Source: an uncultured Phycisphaerales bacterium
Lineage (GTDB): Bacteria > Planctomycetota > Phycisphaerae > Sedimentisphaerales > Anaerobacaceae
Reading direction: 5' to 3'
DNA: 64,000 nt
NCBI GenBank assembly: GCA_937927975.1
Contig: CALEZT010000259.1
Span: 12,151-76,150, forward strand
How positions within the stretch are numbered: the stretch's first letter is position 1; each line of letters opens with the position of its first letter. Position numbers and translations under genes: made by a program. Shown here piece by piece: positions 9,177 to 17,410 of the stretch. Below the pieces are notes generated by a model. That model saw only the letters and a list, made by a program, of their open reading frames with translations. It did no database searches and was not told the DNA's origin.

Positions 9177-10673
9177 ATGTACGAACGACTGCTCAAGACA
9201 ATCGGGAATCTCGGCGCCCCGAAGATTCTCGTCGTCGGCGACTTCATGCTCGACGTCTACATCTTCGGCGACGCCGTTCGCATCAGCCCGGAGGCGCCGG
9301 TGCCGGTCCTGAAGGTGACCGAGACCGAATCCCGCTGCGGCGGCGCGGCCTCCGTGGCGGCCGACATCGCAGCGCTGGGGGCTGTTCCCGTGTGCGTCGG
9401 CGTCCTGGGCCAGGACGCCAACGGAGACCTGCTCAAGAAACAGTTGACCGCGATCAGGGCCGACCTCTCGGGTCTCGTCGAGGCGCCGGAGCGCCCCACC
9501 ACGACCAAGCAGAGGCTGATCGGCCTGGCCCAGCACCGCCACCGCCAGCAACTCATGCGAATCGACCAGGAGTGCGCCGATCCGATGCCCGAGGCCATCT
9601 GCCAGGAGGTGATGGGCAAGTACCGCCAAGCCCTTGACCAGGCGGACATCGTCTGCCTTCAGGACTTCGACAAGGGCCTGCTCTCCCCAGCGGTCTGCAA
9701 GGAAATGATCCGTCTGGCCAAGGAGGCCGGACTGCGAGTTCTCATCGATCCGACCCACAACCAGGACTACAGCAAGTACACCGGCGCGACCCTTCTGACG
9801 CCCAACCGGTGCGACGCATCCACAGTCGTCGGGTTCGAGGTCCATACGCCGAACGATGCGGCCAAGGCCGCCCGGCAACTGGCCGAGTCGCTCTGCCTCG
9901 ACGCAGTCGTGATCACTCTGGACAAGGACGGCGCCTATCTGTCGGCGGGAGAGATTCGCGAGATGATTCCCGCCAGAGCCAGGAACGTCTACGATGTGAC
10001 CGGCGCGGGCGACGTTGTCCTGGCCACCCTGGCGGTAAGCCTGGCGGCCGAGAGCGACTACCTGACTGCGGCACACCTGGCCAATATCGCCGCCGGGATC
10101 GAGGTCGAACGGTTCGGCGCGGCGCCGGTCACCGCGTCCGAGATGATCCACGAGATCGCCGACCAGTACGGGGCCCGCAACGTCAAACTCCGCTCCATCG
10201 ACTCGCTGATGGAGGAGCTCAACTGGCGGAAGAGTCGCGGCCAGACCATCGTCTTCACCAACGGCTGCTTCGACGTGATCCATCGCGGACACATCGAATA
10301 CCTGCGGTTCTGCAAGGCCCAGGGCGACGTCGTCGTCGTCGGGCTCAACAGCGACAGCTCCGTGCGGACTCTCAAGGGCCCCGAGCGGCCGATCAACAGC
10401 CAACTCGACCGGGCGGCGGTCCTCTCGGGCCTGGAGACGGTGGACTTCATCACGATCTTCGACGATCCCAGCGTGCTGGGACTGGTCAAGAAGGTCAAGC
10501 CCGATGTGCTGATCAAGGGCGCCGACTGGGGCACCAAGGGCGGCGTCGTGGGATCCGACTTCGTCGAGTCCTACGGGGGCAAGGTGATGCTCGCACCGCT
10601 GGTGCAGGGCAAGAGCTCGACCGCCACGATCGAAAAGATGAAGGCCATCCAGGCCGGTGAGTCCCAGGCATGA
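9177..10673 (+). CDS. hldE: Bifunctional heptose-7-phosphate kinase / heptose-1-phosphate adenylyltransferase
   Basis: 498 residues with two fused domains as in HldE/RfaE. Residues 1-320 are a ribokinase-like kinase with VVGDFMLDVYIFGDA, a gly-rich SRCGGAASVAA and catalytic Asp279 in TGAGDVV. Residues about 345-498 are a nucleotidyltransferase with FTNGCFDVIHRGHIEYL (HxGH at 369-372) and the late KGKSSTATIEKM motif. It makes ADP-heptose from heptose 7-phosphate together with GmhB. Its stop overlaps gmhA as ATGA, so the two are translationally coupled. Confidence 0.95.
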   Translation: MYERLLKTIGNLGAPKILVVGDFMLDVYIFGDAVRISPEAPVPVLKVTETESRCGGAASVAADIAALGAVPVCVGVLGQDANGDLLKKQLTAIRADLSGLVEAPERPTTTKQRLIGLAQHRHRQQLMRIDQECADPMPEAICQEVMGKYRQALDQADIVCLQDFDKGLLSPAVCKEMIRLAKEAGLRVLIDPTHNQDYSKYTGATLLTPNRCDASTVVGFEVHTPNDAAKAARQLAESLCLDAVVITLDKDGAYLSAGEIREMIPARARNVYDVTGAGDVVLATLAVSLAAESDYLTAAHLANIAAGIEVERFGAAPVTASEMIHEIADQYGARNVKLRSIDSLMEELNWRKSRGQTIVFTNGCFDVIHRGHIEYLRFCKAQGDVVVVGLNSDSSVRTLKGPERPINSQLDRAAVLSGLETVDFITIFDDPSVLGLVKKVKPDVLIKGADWGTKGGVVGSDFVESYGGKVMLAPLVQGKSSTATIEKMKAIQAGESQA

Positions 10674-11251
10674 CCGATCACGCAAGAATCCGAGAGGCGG
10701 TTCAAACGCATCGGGCGATGCTCAAGGCGTTCGAGTCCCACGGAATCGGAACCGTCGTCGCGATGGCGCAGGCGATCGTGCAATCGCAGCGAAACGGCGG
10801 CACCCTGTACCTGTGCGGCAACGGCGGTTCGGCCGCCGACGCCCAGCACATCGCAGGCGAATTCGTGGGGCGCTTCCGCATGGAACGAAGGCCTCTGCCG
10901 GCGGTCGCGCTGTCCACGGACACCTCCGTCCTGACCTGCATCGGCAACGACTACGATTACCAGAGCGTCTTCTCCCGCCAGGTCGAAGCCCTCGTGCGGC
11001 CGGGGGACATCCTCTGGGCGTTCTCGACGAGCGGGACCTCGCCCAACGTGTTGAAGGCGGCCGACGCGGCCAAACGCAAAGGCGCGCGCGTGCTGGCCTT
11101 CACCGGACGGATCGACAGCAAGCTCCAGGCGATGTCCGATCTGTGCCTGTGCGCCGAGGCGGCGGTGACCGCCCGCAGCCAGGAGATCCACCAATTGGCG
11201 TACCATATCATCTGTGATCTGGTGGAGCAGGAGCTGGGCAGGGAAGGTTGA
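10670..11251 (+). CDS. gmhA: Sedoheptulose-7-phosphate isomerase
   Basis: 193 residues, the usual GmhA size. The SIS fold is shown by LYLCGNGGSAADAQHIAGEF (residues about 47-65, with His60 and Glu64 of the zinc/catalytic site), ALSTDTSVLTCIGNDY and LWAFSTSGTSPNV. The C terminus QEIHQLAYHIICDLVEQEL holds the remaining catalytic His. It turns sedoheptulose 7-phosphate into D-glycero-heptose 7-phosphate, the substrate of the kinase encoded just upstream with a 4-base overlap. Confidence 0.95.
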   Translation: MTDHARIREAVQTHRAMLKAFESHGIGTVVAMAQAIVQSQRNGGTLYLCGNGGSAADAQHIAGEFVGRFRMERRPLPAVALSTDTSVLTCIGNDYDYQSVFSRQVEALVRPGDILWAFSTSGTSPNVLKAADAAKRKGARVLAFTGRIDSKLQAMSDLCLCAEAAVTARSQEIHQLAYHIICDLVEQELGREG

Positions 11252-11316
11252 TTGTTGATGTGTGATTGTTGATTGGCGGAGCAGAAATCCGAAGTCAACA
11301 ATCACAAGTCCGAAAT
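11249..11316. repeat. Intergenic palindromic stutter between gmhA and gmhB
   Basis: The left arm repeats GATTGTTGAT words (from 11249) and the right arm (about 11291-11316) carries the complement as GTCAACAATCACAAGTCCG. The TGTGATTGTTGAT core pairs closely between arms. The element starts at the gmhA stop and ends just before the gmhB start region. It is clearly richer in A and T than the flanking genes. Confidence 0.65.
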
Positions 11317-11324
11317 GGAATGCT

Positions 11325-12299
11325 ATGTCGAATACGGCGGTATTTTTCGATCGCGACGGCACGCTGATCAATGATCCCGGGTATCTCAACCACCCCGATC
11401 AGGTGCAACTGCTGGAGGGGGCCGCCGAGGCCCTGAGAGAGCTGCACGGCCTGGGCTACAAGACGGTCGTCGTGTCGAACCAGTCGGGCGTCGCCAGAGG
11501 CATCGTGACCGAGGAGATGCTGGAGAAGATCCACGAACGCCTTCGCGAGATGCTGGCCGCCAAAGGGGCGACGCTCGACAAGGTCTACTACTGCCCCTAC
11601 CATCCGGACGGCGTGGTCGAGCAGTACCGCAAGGACAGCGATCTGCGCAAGCCCAAGCCCGGCATGCTCCTGGCCGCAGCCCGCGAGATGGAGATCGACC
11701 TGGCGAAGTCCTGGATGATCGGCGACGCCGAGCGGGACATCGAAGCCGGTCGCAGCGCGGGATGCAGGACTATTCTGGTCAGCACGGCTCGATCGGAGTA
11801 TGGCTACCCGGAGAGAAGCCGGCCGGACCACGTGGCCGTGAACATGAGAGAAGCCGTCAACATCGTGAAGAAATACCATCGTTCTGTTCAGGAGAGCCGC
11901 CCCATGCCGGCGTCACCGACAAATCAGGAGGAAACGTTGTCCGCCAAGTCTGTGGAGATCCTCTCGATGGTGGAAGAATACGCATCGCAAGAAACAGAGA
12001 GACAGAAGTCGCAGGGGCAACCCTCTCCCGCGGCCGGCGCAAAGGCCGAACAGCTCCTCGCGGGCATCCTCGAACAGTTGCGAGGCCTGCGGAAAGACGA
12101 GATGTTCACCGCCGAATTTTCTCTGCTGCGGCTGATCGCAGGCATTCTCCAGGTCTTCGTCCCCTTCTGTCTGCTGATGGCGGTCTGGTTCCTCATGGGC
12201 ACGACCCGCCAGAACGACAACGTCCTCGTGTCTCTGGGCTTCGGCGCGGTGCTGCAGATGATGGCCCTGACCTTCTATGTGATGCACGGGCGCCGCTAG
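11325..12299 (+). CDS. gmhB: GmhB-type heptose bisphosphatase fused to a C-terminal membrane domain
   Basis: 324 residues from the ATG at 11325 (MSNTAVFFDRDG). Residues 1-185 are a HAD phosphatase with nucleophile Asp9 and Asp11 in FFDRDGTLI, VVVSNQSGVARG and DLRKPKPGMLL, then WMIGDAERDIEAG. It should remove the 7-phosphate of heptose 1,7-bisphosphate between the two HldE reactions. CPYHPDG is kept, but the second Cys pair of classical GmhB (CxC before RKPKPG) reads DSD, so the zinc site is incomplete. After a charged linker (about 185-255) there are two predicted membrane helices (around 262-288 and 294-318). Stand-alone GmhB proteins end near residue 190, so this is a fusion or an anchored variant. 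Confidence 0.85.
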   Translation: MSNTAVFFDRDGTLINDPGYLNHPDQVQLLEGAAEALRELHGLGYKTVVVSNQSGVARGIVTEEMLEKIHERLREMLAAKGATLDKVYYCPYHPDGVVEQYRKDSDLRKPKPGMLLAAAREMEIDLAKSWMIGDAERDIEAGRSAGCRTILVSTARSEYGYPERSRPDHVAVNMREAVNIVKKYHRSVQESRPMPASPTNQEETLSAKSVEILSMVEEYASQETERQKSQGQPSPAAGAKAEQLLAGILEQLRGLRKDEMFTAEFSLLRLIAGILQVFVPFCLLMAVWFLMGTTRQNDNVLVSLGFGAVLQMMALTFYVMHGRR

Positions 12300-12302
12300 A
12301 CG

Positions 12303-13340
12303 ATGGCATCGAAGCTTGCGAACGTTCAAACCTTGGCGATTCGCTGCCCGAACTGGGTGGGGGACGTGGTGATGGCGACTCCCGTCTTCGACTGCTTGCG
12401 CAGGAACCTGCCGCAGGCCAGAATCGTCGGCGTGATGAAGAAGAGCGCCCAGGGGATCGTACGCGACGGCCCCTGGTTCGACGAAGTGGTGGACGCCAGC
12501 GACAAGACCTGGGCGGGCTTTCTACGGATGCAGAAACAGCTTCGAGCCCTGTCGCCCGACGCCGCCATCCTGCTGACCAACTCGATTCGATCGGCGCTGA
12601 CCCTGCGACTGAGCGGCGTTCGGAAGATCTACGGCTACCGCCGCCAATGGCGGAACCTCCTGCTGGCGGGCGGCCCATCCCCCTCGCGCAACGGGACGAC
12701 GGTCCCGATTCCCATGGGCGAATACTATCTGGAGATCTGCCGCTGGCTCGACCTGGATATTCCCGAGCGGCCCAGGCCCACCCTTTTCGTCGGCCAAGAC
12801 CTGCAGAAACGCGGAGATTCGCTCCTGGCCCGCTACGGCGTCGCAGACAGCGACTTTCTTATCGGTCTCAATCCCGGGGCCAGCTTCGGCTCCTCCAAGT
12901 GCTGGCCGCCGGAGTATTTCGCGGAACTGGCCTCGCTGTGCCGAAAGGCGTTCGACGCCAAGATCATTCTCTTCTCAGGACCGGGCGAAGAAGGTATCAT
13001 AGAGGATATCCTGGCCCGGGCGCAGGTCGAGATGATCGACGCGCGGGTCGACCTGGAGATGCTCAAGCCGCTCGTGAAGCGGTGCAATTTGTTCGTTACC
13101 AACGACACGGGCCCCCGCCATTACGCGGTGGCCTTCGACGTTCCGACGGTGGTGATCATGGGCTCGACCGATCCGCGGTACACCGCCGCGAACCTGGAGC
13201 GTACGGCGGTCGTGCGGAAAGAGCTGGAGTGCTCGCCCTGTCATAAGAAGGTCTGCCCCAGGCAGCATGAGTGCATGAGACAAATCCGGCCGGCGGAGGT
13301 CGTGGAGGCCGCCGAACGGCTTGCAAAGACGCTTAGATAG
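12303..13340 (+). CDS. waaF: ADP-heptose:LPS heptosyltransferase II
   Basis: 345 residues of glycosyltransferase family 9. The N terminus RCPNWVGDVVMATPVFDCL is the WaaF form of the family opening. The C-terminal half has the nucleotide-sugar site GLNPGASFGSSKCWPPEYF and DTGPRHYAVAFDVPTVVIMGS. A cysteine cluster (ECSPCHKKVCPRQHEC) sits near the end, as in many WaaF proteins. It adds heptose from ADP-heptose to the inner core on the cytoplasmic face. It begins 3 bases after gmhB, consistent with one operon. Confidence 0.9.
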   Translation: MASKLANVQTLAIRCPNWVGDVVMATPVFDCLRRNLPQARIVGVMKKSAQGIVRDGPWFDEVVDASDKTWAGFLRMQKQLRALSPDAAILLTNSIRSALTLRLSGVRKIYGYRRQWRNLLLAGGPSPSRNGTTVPIPMGEYYLEICRWLDLDIPERPRPTLFVGQDLQKRGDSLLARYGVADSDFLIGLNPGASFGSSKCWPPEYFAELASLCRKAFDAKIILFSGPGEEGIIEDILARAQVEMIDARVDLEMLKPLVKRCNLFVTNDTGPRHYAVAFDVPTVVIMGSTDPRYTAANLERTAVVRKELECSPCHKKVCPRQHECMRQIRPAEVVEAAERLAKTLR

Positions 13341-13341
13341 C

Positions 13342-14916
13342 ATGGATCCTTCGATCTACAGAAAACGATGGCATCGACTCCGAGACGGCAAGGCCGACCT
13401 GGGCGAACTGCACCTTCTCGCCCGACAGATCGCCTTTTCGTTCATCGACAAGCATTTTCAGAGCGGCCTGTACGTGGCGGAGTACATCGACCTGCTCTGC
13501 CAGATGGCGACCTTCCATTCCCGGGACGAGACGGCCAACGTTGCATCTGCGGCCCTGTTCGAGATCATCGTCGAGAAACTCTGCGACGACTTCGAGGACC
13601 TGCCGGTCGAGGTGTACAGCCGGGTCATGTGCCAGGTGATCTCCTTCTGTCGAACCGTCCCGGCCGGCAAGAGCCTCGACGCCAGGCTCACCGACTTCGG
13701 CGTCGCGTCGCCTGAGGAACTTCTGCGACGCGCCGTCGCCACGCACACCCGCCAGCATCGCCGCGACCCGGCAAAGCCCCCCCGCCGGATCGTCCTGCTC
13801 TCCCGCGTGACCATCGGGGCCGACGTCGCAATCCTGAGCGTCATGATCCAGCGACTGCGTCGGCTGTTTCCCGAGACGGATATCGTCGTCATCGGCAACC
13901 GCAAGCTGGAAGAGCTTTTCGGCGGCAATCCCGACGTGCGGATTCGCGAGCTGAGCTACGCGCGTCGCGGCGGGCTCTTCGAGCGGTTCGCCAGTTGGCA
14001 CGCGACCCTGGACATCCTGCAGCAGGAACTGGCCGACGGCGAGCAGGACACGCTCGTCATCGATCCGGATTCGCGGATCACACAGCTCGGCGTGCTGCCT
14101 GTGATGCATGCGGACAACTACCTGTTCTTCAACACGCGGGACCACGTGCTCACCGCCAACGGCCACTGCATGGCGGAATGGACGAACGAATGGATCAACG
14201 GGGTTTTCGGGACCCCGGATTTCGCCTACCCTGCGGTCTGGATTCCCTCCGCGACGAACAGTTCGGGCAAGGCGAAGATCGACGCCCTGCGGACCGCCGG
14301 AGCGCGGCGCGTGGTCGCGATGAACCTGGGGGTTGGACAGAACCCCAGGAAACGCGTCGGACTGGAGTTCGAAAAACGGCTCCTGCGGGCCCTCGTCGCC
14401 GTCCCCGGCACGGTGGTCGTCCTGGACCGCGGATTCGGCGCCGACGAAGAGGAACGCTGCGGTCTCCTGATGGGAGACATGAACGAGCAGGGAGTCCCTG
14501 GGGTACAGACTTCGATGGCTGCCGCGGCGCCTTCGGTGTCGCACGGGGTCATCGCAATCGAGTGCGGCATCGGTGAAATGGCCTCCCTCATCGCCCACAG
14601 CGACGAATACATCGGCTACGATTCCGCCTGTCAGCACATCGCGGCGGCCGTCCGGGCGCCGACGCTGACGATCTTCGCCGGGAGCAACAACAACAACTTC
14701 ATCCGCCGGTGGAGCGCGTGCGGAGACACCGACTGCCGGATCGTGCACGTCAATACGCTTGCCGATTCGCAGCACGTCGACGTGAGCGAGGTGGTCGCCA
14801 GGGTCATGCAGGAACGGGCCCAGCGGACGCCGGAACCACTTAAACCGGCGGTCCAGGAGATCCGCGCATCCCGATCCGCAAACAGCAATTCCAGCCGGGG
14901 AATCAGCAAGCCATAG
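13342..14916 (+). CDS. GT9-fold (heptosyltransferase-like) protein
   Basis: 524 residues from the ATG at 13342, one base after the waaF stop. An all-helical N-terminal region of about 140 residues precedes a GT-B-like part. RIVLLSRVTIGADVAILSVMI resembles a GT9 opening. EYIGYDSACQHIAAAVRAP followed by LTIFAGSN matches the GT9 acceptor/donor region (DTGPxHxAAA...PTVxLFG) with changes. It probably adds a core or surface sugar, or is a diverged family member. GSNNNNF near residue 452 and the ADEEERCG loop are unusual. Function inferred from fold and operon context only. Confidence 0.6.
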   Translation: MDPSIYRKRWHRLRDGKADLGELHLLARQIAFSFIDKHFQSGLYVAEYIDLLCQMATFHSRDETANVASAALFEIIVEKLCDDFEDLPVEVYSRVMCQVISFCRTVPAGKSLDARLTDFGVASPEELLRRAVATHTRQHRRDPAKPPRRIVLLSRVTIGADVAILSVMIQRLRRLFPETDIVVIGNRKLEELFGGNPDVRIRELSYARRGGLFERFASWHATLDILQQELADGEQDTLVIDPDSRITQLGVLPVMHADNYLFFNTRDHVLTANGHCMAEWTNEWINGVFGTPDFAYPAVWIPSATNSSGKAKIDALRTAGARRVVAMNLGVGQNPRKRVGLEFEKRLLRALVAVPGTVVVLDRGFGADEEERCGLLMGDMNEQGVPGVQTSMAAAAPSVSHGVIAIECGIGEMASLIAHSDEYIGYDSACQHIAAAVRAPTLTIFAGSNNNNFIRRWSACGDTDCRIVHVNTLADSQHVDVSEVVARVMQERAQRTPEPLKPAVQEIRASRSANSNSSRGISKP

Positions 14917-14945
14917 GAGCCGGGCGCCCTTGCCCCGATTTAGGG

Positions 14946-16508
14946 ATGAGAATTCTCTTCATATACCCTTCGACGGACTCGCAGGTGGGCTTCAACTACG
15001 GCGTCGCCCACATGGCCGCGATCCTCAAACGCGCCGGACACGAGGTCGGATTCTGGCAGCTCTGCGAGGAACTGGAGCCGCTGCCGAGCGAGCAGCAGTT
15101 CGTCGAGCGGATCGCAAGGGAGAAGCCCGACATTCTGGCGTTCTCGGTCGTCACGAATCAATGGCCCTATACGGAAATGCTCGCGAAGTGGGCCCGGCGA
15201 AAGTCCACCGTCCCCTTCGTGATCGGCGGCGTCCATACCCTCTCGAACACCGAACAGATCCTCGCCACCGGTCTGTTCGACTATGCCTTTCGCGGCGAGT
15301 GCGAGGACGCGTTCCTCGAGTTCGTGAACCGGCTCGCGCGAGGCGAAAGCGTCGAGGATGTCCCGAACCTCGCCTACGCGGTGCCAAAGGGGGATGAGAC
15401 TCCTCTTGCTTCAAACTTCAAACTTCAAACTTCAAACTTTCGAATCAATCCCGTCGGCCCGCTTCCGGAACTGACGAAGCTGCCGCTGAAGGACTACGAG
15501 TGCATGGACTTCCAGCGACTGATCGACGCCAAGCAAGGTTGGGTCGGCCTGATGGCGTCCCGCGGATGTCCCTTCTCGTGCACCTACTGCTTCAACCACG
15601 TGATGGTCGAGTCGTACCGCCAGGACCTCAAGTGCAGCTTCAAAGACCTGCACTACATCCGCCGGTTCGACATCGGACAGATGATCGACGAGATCCGCTA
15701 CCTGCTGGCGAACTATCACAACATCCGCATGTTCATCTTCGACGACGACCTGTTCACGTTCGACAAGGCGTACGTGAGGGAGTTCTGCAAAGAGTACCGA
15801 AAGGTCACGGACCTTCCGTTCGTGGTCAACGCCCACGTGGGCTTCTTCGACGACGAATTGGCGGCCTGCCTGGCTCAGGCGAACTGCCGGATCGTGAAGT
15901 TCGGCCTCGAATCGGGCAGCCCCAAGGTCCGCAAGACGATCCTCAACCGCCACATGACCAACGAAGCCATCGTCGAGGCCATCGCCGCCGTGGAGCGTCA
16001 CGGCATGCACAGCTCGGTCTTCATCATCATCGGCTTTCCGCACGAGGGCCGCGAGGACGTGCTCGATACCGTGCGTCTCTTGGGCCAGGCCAGGCCGGGG
16101 CGGTTCCGCTGGACCTACTTCTTCCCCTTCCCCGGCACGCGGGCCCACGAGATCAGCGTCGAGGGCGGGTTCATCAACGAAGAGAAGATGGAGCGGCTCA
16201 AGAACTTCACCGACGAGTCGTGCCTCGAATTCAGTCCCGAGCACAGCTTCCTGCTCAAGAAGATCGGGCGGATCATGCCCTGGTTCGTCAACGCGCACTC
16301 GGCGCTCCCGGTGGCGGAATTCTACCGGGGCAAAGTCCAGGAGATCCTGCAGATGGACGAGGCCGCGTGGGAGCAGGCGGCCCCCGCGATTCGCAAGCAG
16401 GACGCGGAGTACTCCAAGCGGTTCTGCGAACAAGGTCTGTCGCACTACGCAATCAAGTACAATCGATTCATGGGCGTGATTTCGGACTACTTCCTGAATG
16501 AACGATGA
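14946..16508 (+). CDS. B12-binding-domain radical SAM protein
   Basis: 520 residues. The N terminus (about 1-145) is a Rossmann B12-binding-like domain beginning MRILFIYPST. The radical SAM core carries the cluster motif SRGCPFSCTYCF with Cys208, Cys212 and Cys215. FIFDDDLFTFDK and FGLESGSPKVRKTILNR follow, as in the family often linked to lipid, hopanoid or core-sugar modification. The linker before the radical SAM core contains residues SNFKLQTSNF encoded by four CTTCAAA heptamers (15409-15436), an in-frame repeat insertion. The stop overlaps the next start (ATGA at 16505). Substrate unknown. Confidence 0.85.
   Translation: MRILFIYPSTDSQVGFNYGVAHMAAILKRAGHEVGFWQLCEELEPLPSEQQFVERIAREKPDILAFSVVTNQWPYTEMLAKWARRKSTVPFVIGGVHTLSNTEQILATGLFDYAFRGECEDAFLEFVNRLARGESVEDVPNLAYAVPKGDETPLASNFKLQTSNFRINPVGPLPELTKLPLKDYECMDFQRLIDAKQGWVGLMASRGCPFSCTYCFNHVMVESYRQDLKCSFKDLHYIRRFDIGQMIDEIRYLLANYHNIRMFIFDDDLFTFDKAYVREFCKEYRKVTDLPFVVNAHVGFFDDELAACLAQANCRIVKFGLESGSPKVRKTILNRHMTNEAIVEAIAAVERHGMHSSVFIIIGFPHEGREDVLDTVRLLGQARPGRFRWTYFFPFPGTRAHEISVEGGFINEEKMERLKNFTDESCLEFSPEHSFLLKKIGRIMPWFVNAHSALPVAEFYRGKVQEILQMDEAAWEQAAPAIRKQDAEYSKRFCEQGLSHYAIKYNRFMGVISDYFLNER
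15409..15438 (+). repeat. CTTCAAA heptamer x4 inside the radical SAM gene
   Basis: Four exact copies of the heptamer CTTCAAA run from 15409 to 15436, then degrade (CTTTCGA). The same heptamer builds the right arm of the intergenic palindrome at 44434-44473. Because it lies in coding sequence it adds about ten residues with a seven-residue period. Confidence 0.9.
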
Positions 16509-17410
16509 CGCCGACCCGCGCACATCCCGAAGGCCGACCCAATTCCGCGAGTGATGCGACGGTCTTTTTCGTGGCCGAACCGTTCGCGGAGGCGTTCGCC
16601 CAACTCGGGTTGACTTCGCTCGACGCAGTCTTCGCATTCGAGTCGGGTCGCGATCTCGTCAAGCTCAACATCGGCCGGTTCCGGCGGCGCGTGCAGTTCG
16701 CAGCAGCGCCCGCGGGTTCGCGGACGCCGGTGAAGATCTTCCTGAAACGCTACGACCGGCCGCCGATCCTCGGGCAAATCCGCAACTGGTTCTGTCACGG
16801 GGGGCGCAAGTCCTTTGCGTCCGCCGAACGAGAGGCCATCGAGGACCTCGCGGCCGCCGGGGTGGGCGTGCCGCGCGTCGTCGCCTGGGGACAGCAGTGG
16901 GGACGCATCTTCGAACGGAAGAGCTTCCTGATGACCGAAGAGATCCGCGACTCGCAGTCGCTGGAACGCAGACTGCCGGCCTGCTTTGCCGGCCGAAAGA
17001 CCCCTGCCTCGCTGCGGGCCCGACGGGGCTTTGTCCGCCGGCTCGCGGACTTCATCCGGCGGTTCCACGCGACCGGCCGGCGACATCGGGACCTGTACAT
17101 GGCCCACATCTTCTGCTCCGACTCAGGCGAGTTCTGCCTGATCGACCTGGCGAGGGCCTCGCGTCCCCTTCTCCAGAGGCGGTTCCAGATCAAAGATCTC
17201 GCGCAGCTCCACTATTCCTGCCCGGCCAGACATTTCACACGAACCGATCGAATGCGGTTCTATCTCGCGTACATCGGTCGCGAGAAGCTCTCGCCGAAAG
17301 ACAAGTCATTGATTCGAGCCGTGCAGCGAAAGACCGCGAGCATGTCGCGTCACAACGTCAAGCATGGAGCCGTGCCGCCCTTTCTCGAACGCGCGGAGGA
17401 CGGACGCTGA
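16505..17410 (+). CDS. WaaP/RfaP-like LPS core heptose kinase
   Basis: 301 residues. A kinase-like fold similar to lipopolysaccharide kinases is shown by VKIFLKRYD (ATP lysine around 77), AEREAIEDLAAAGVGVPRVV, and catalytic Asp196 in RRHRDLYMAHIF with the second acid Asp214 in FCLIDLARA. The YMAHIF words are typical of WaaP, which phosphorylates heptose I of the inner core. Translationally coupled to the radical SAM gene by ATGA and immediately followed by a glycosyltransferase gene. Kdo kinase activity is the main alternative. Confidence 0.8.
   Translation: MTPTRAHPEGRPNSASDATVFFVAEPFAEAFAQLGLTSLDAVFAFESGRDLVKLNIGRFRRRVQFAAAPAGSRTPVKIFLKRYDRPPILGQIRNWFCHGGRKSFASAEREAIEDLAAAGVGVPRVVAWGQQWGRIFERKSFLMTEEIRDSQSLERRLPACFAGRKTPASLRARRGFVRRLADFIRRFHATGRRHRDLYMAHIFCSDSGEFCLIDLARASRPLLQRRFQIKDLAQLHYSCPARHFTRTDRMRFYLAYIGREKLSPKDKSLIRAVQRKTASMSRHNVKHGAVPPFLERAEDGR

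Noticed and set aside
15409..15438. CTTCAAA tandem as a CRISPR or microsatellite phase-variation site
   Set aside because: A 7-nt unit has no spacers, and it is shared with palindromic intergenic sites. Phase variation is possible in principle because 7 is not a multiple of 3, but no evidence of length change is available.
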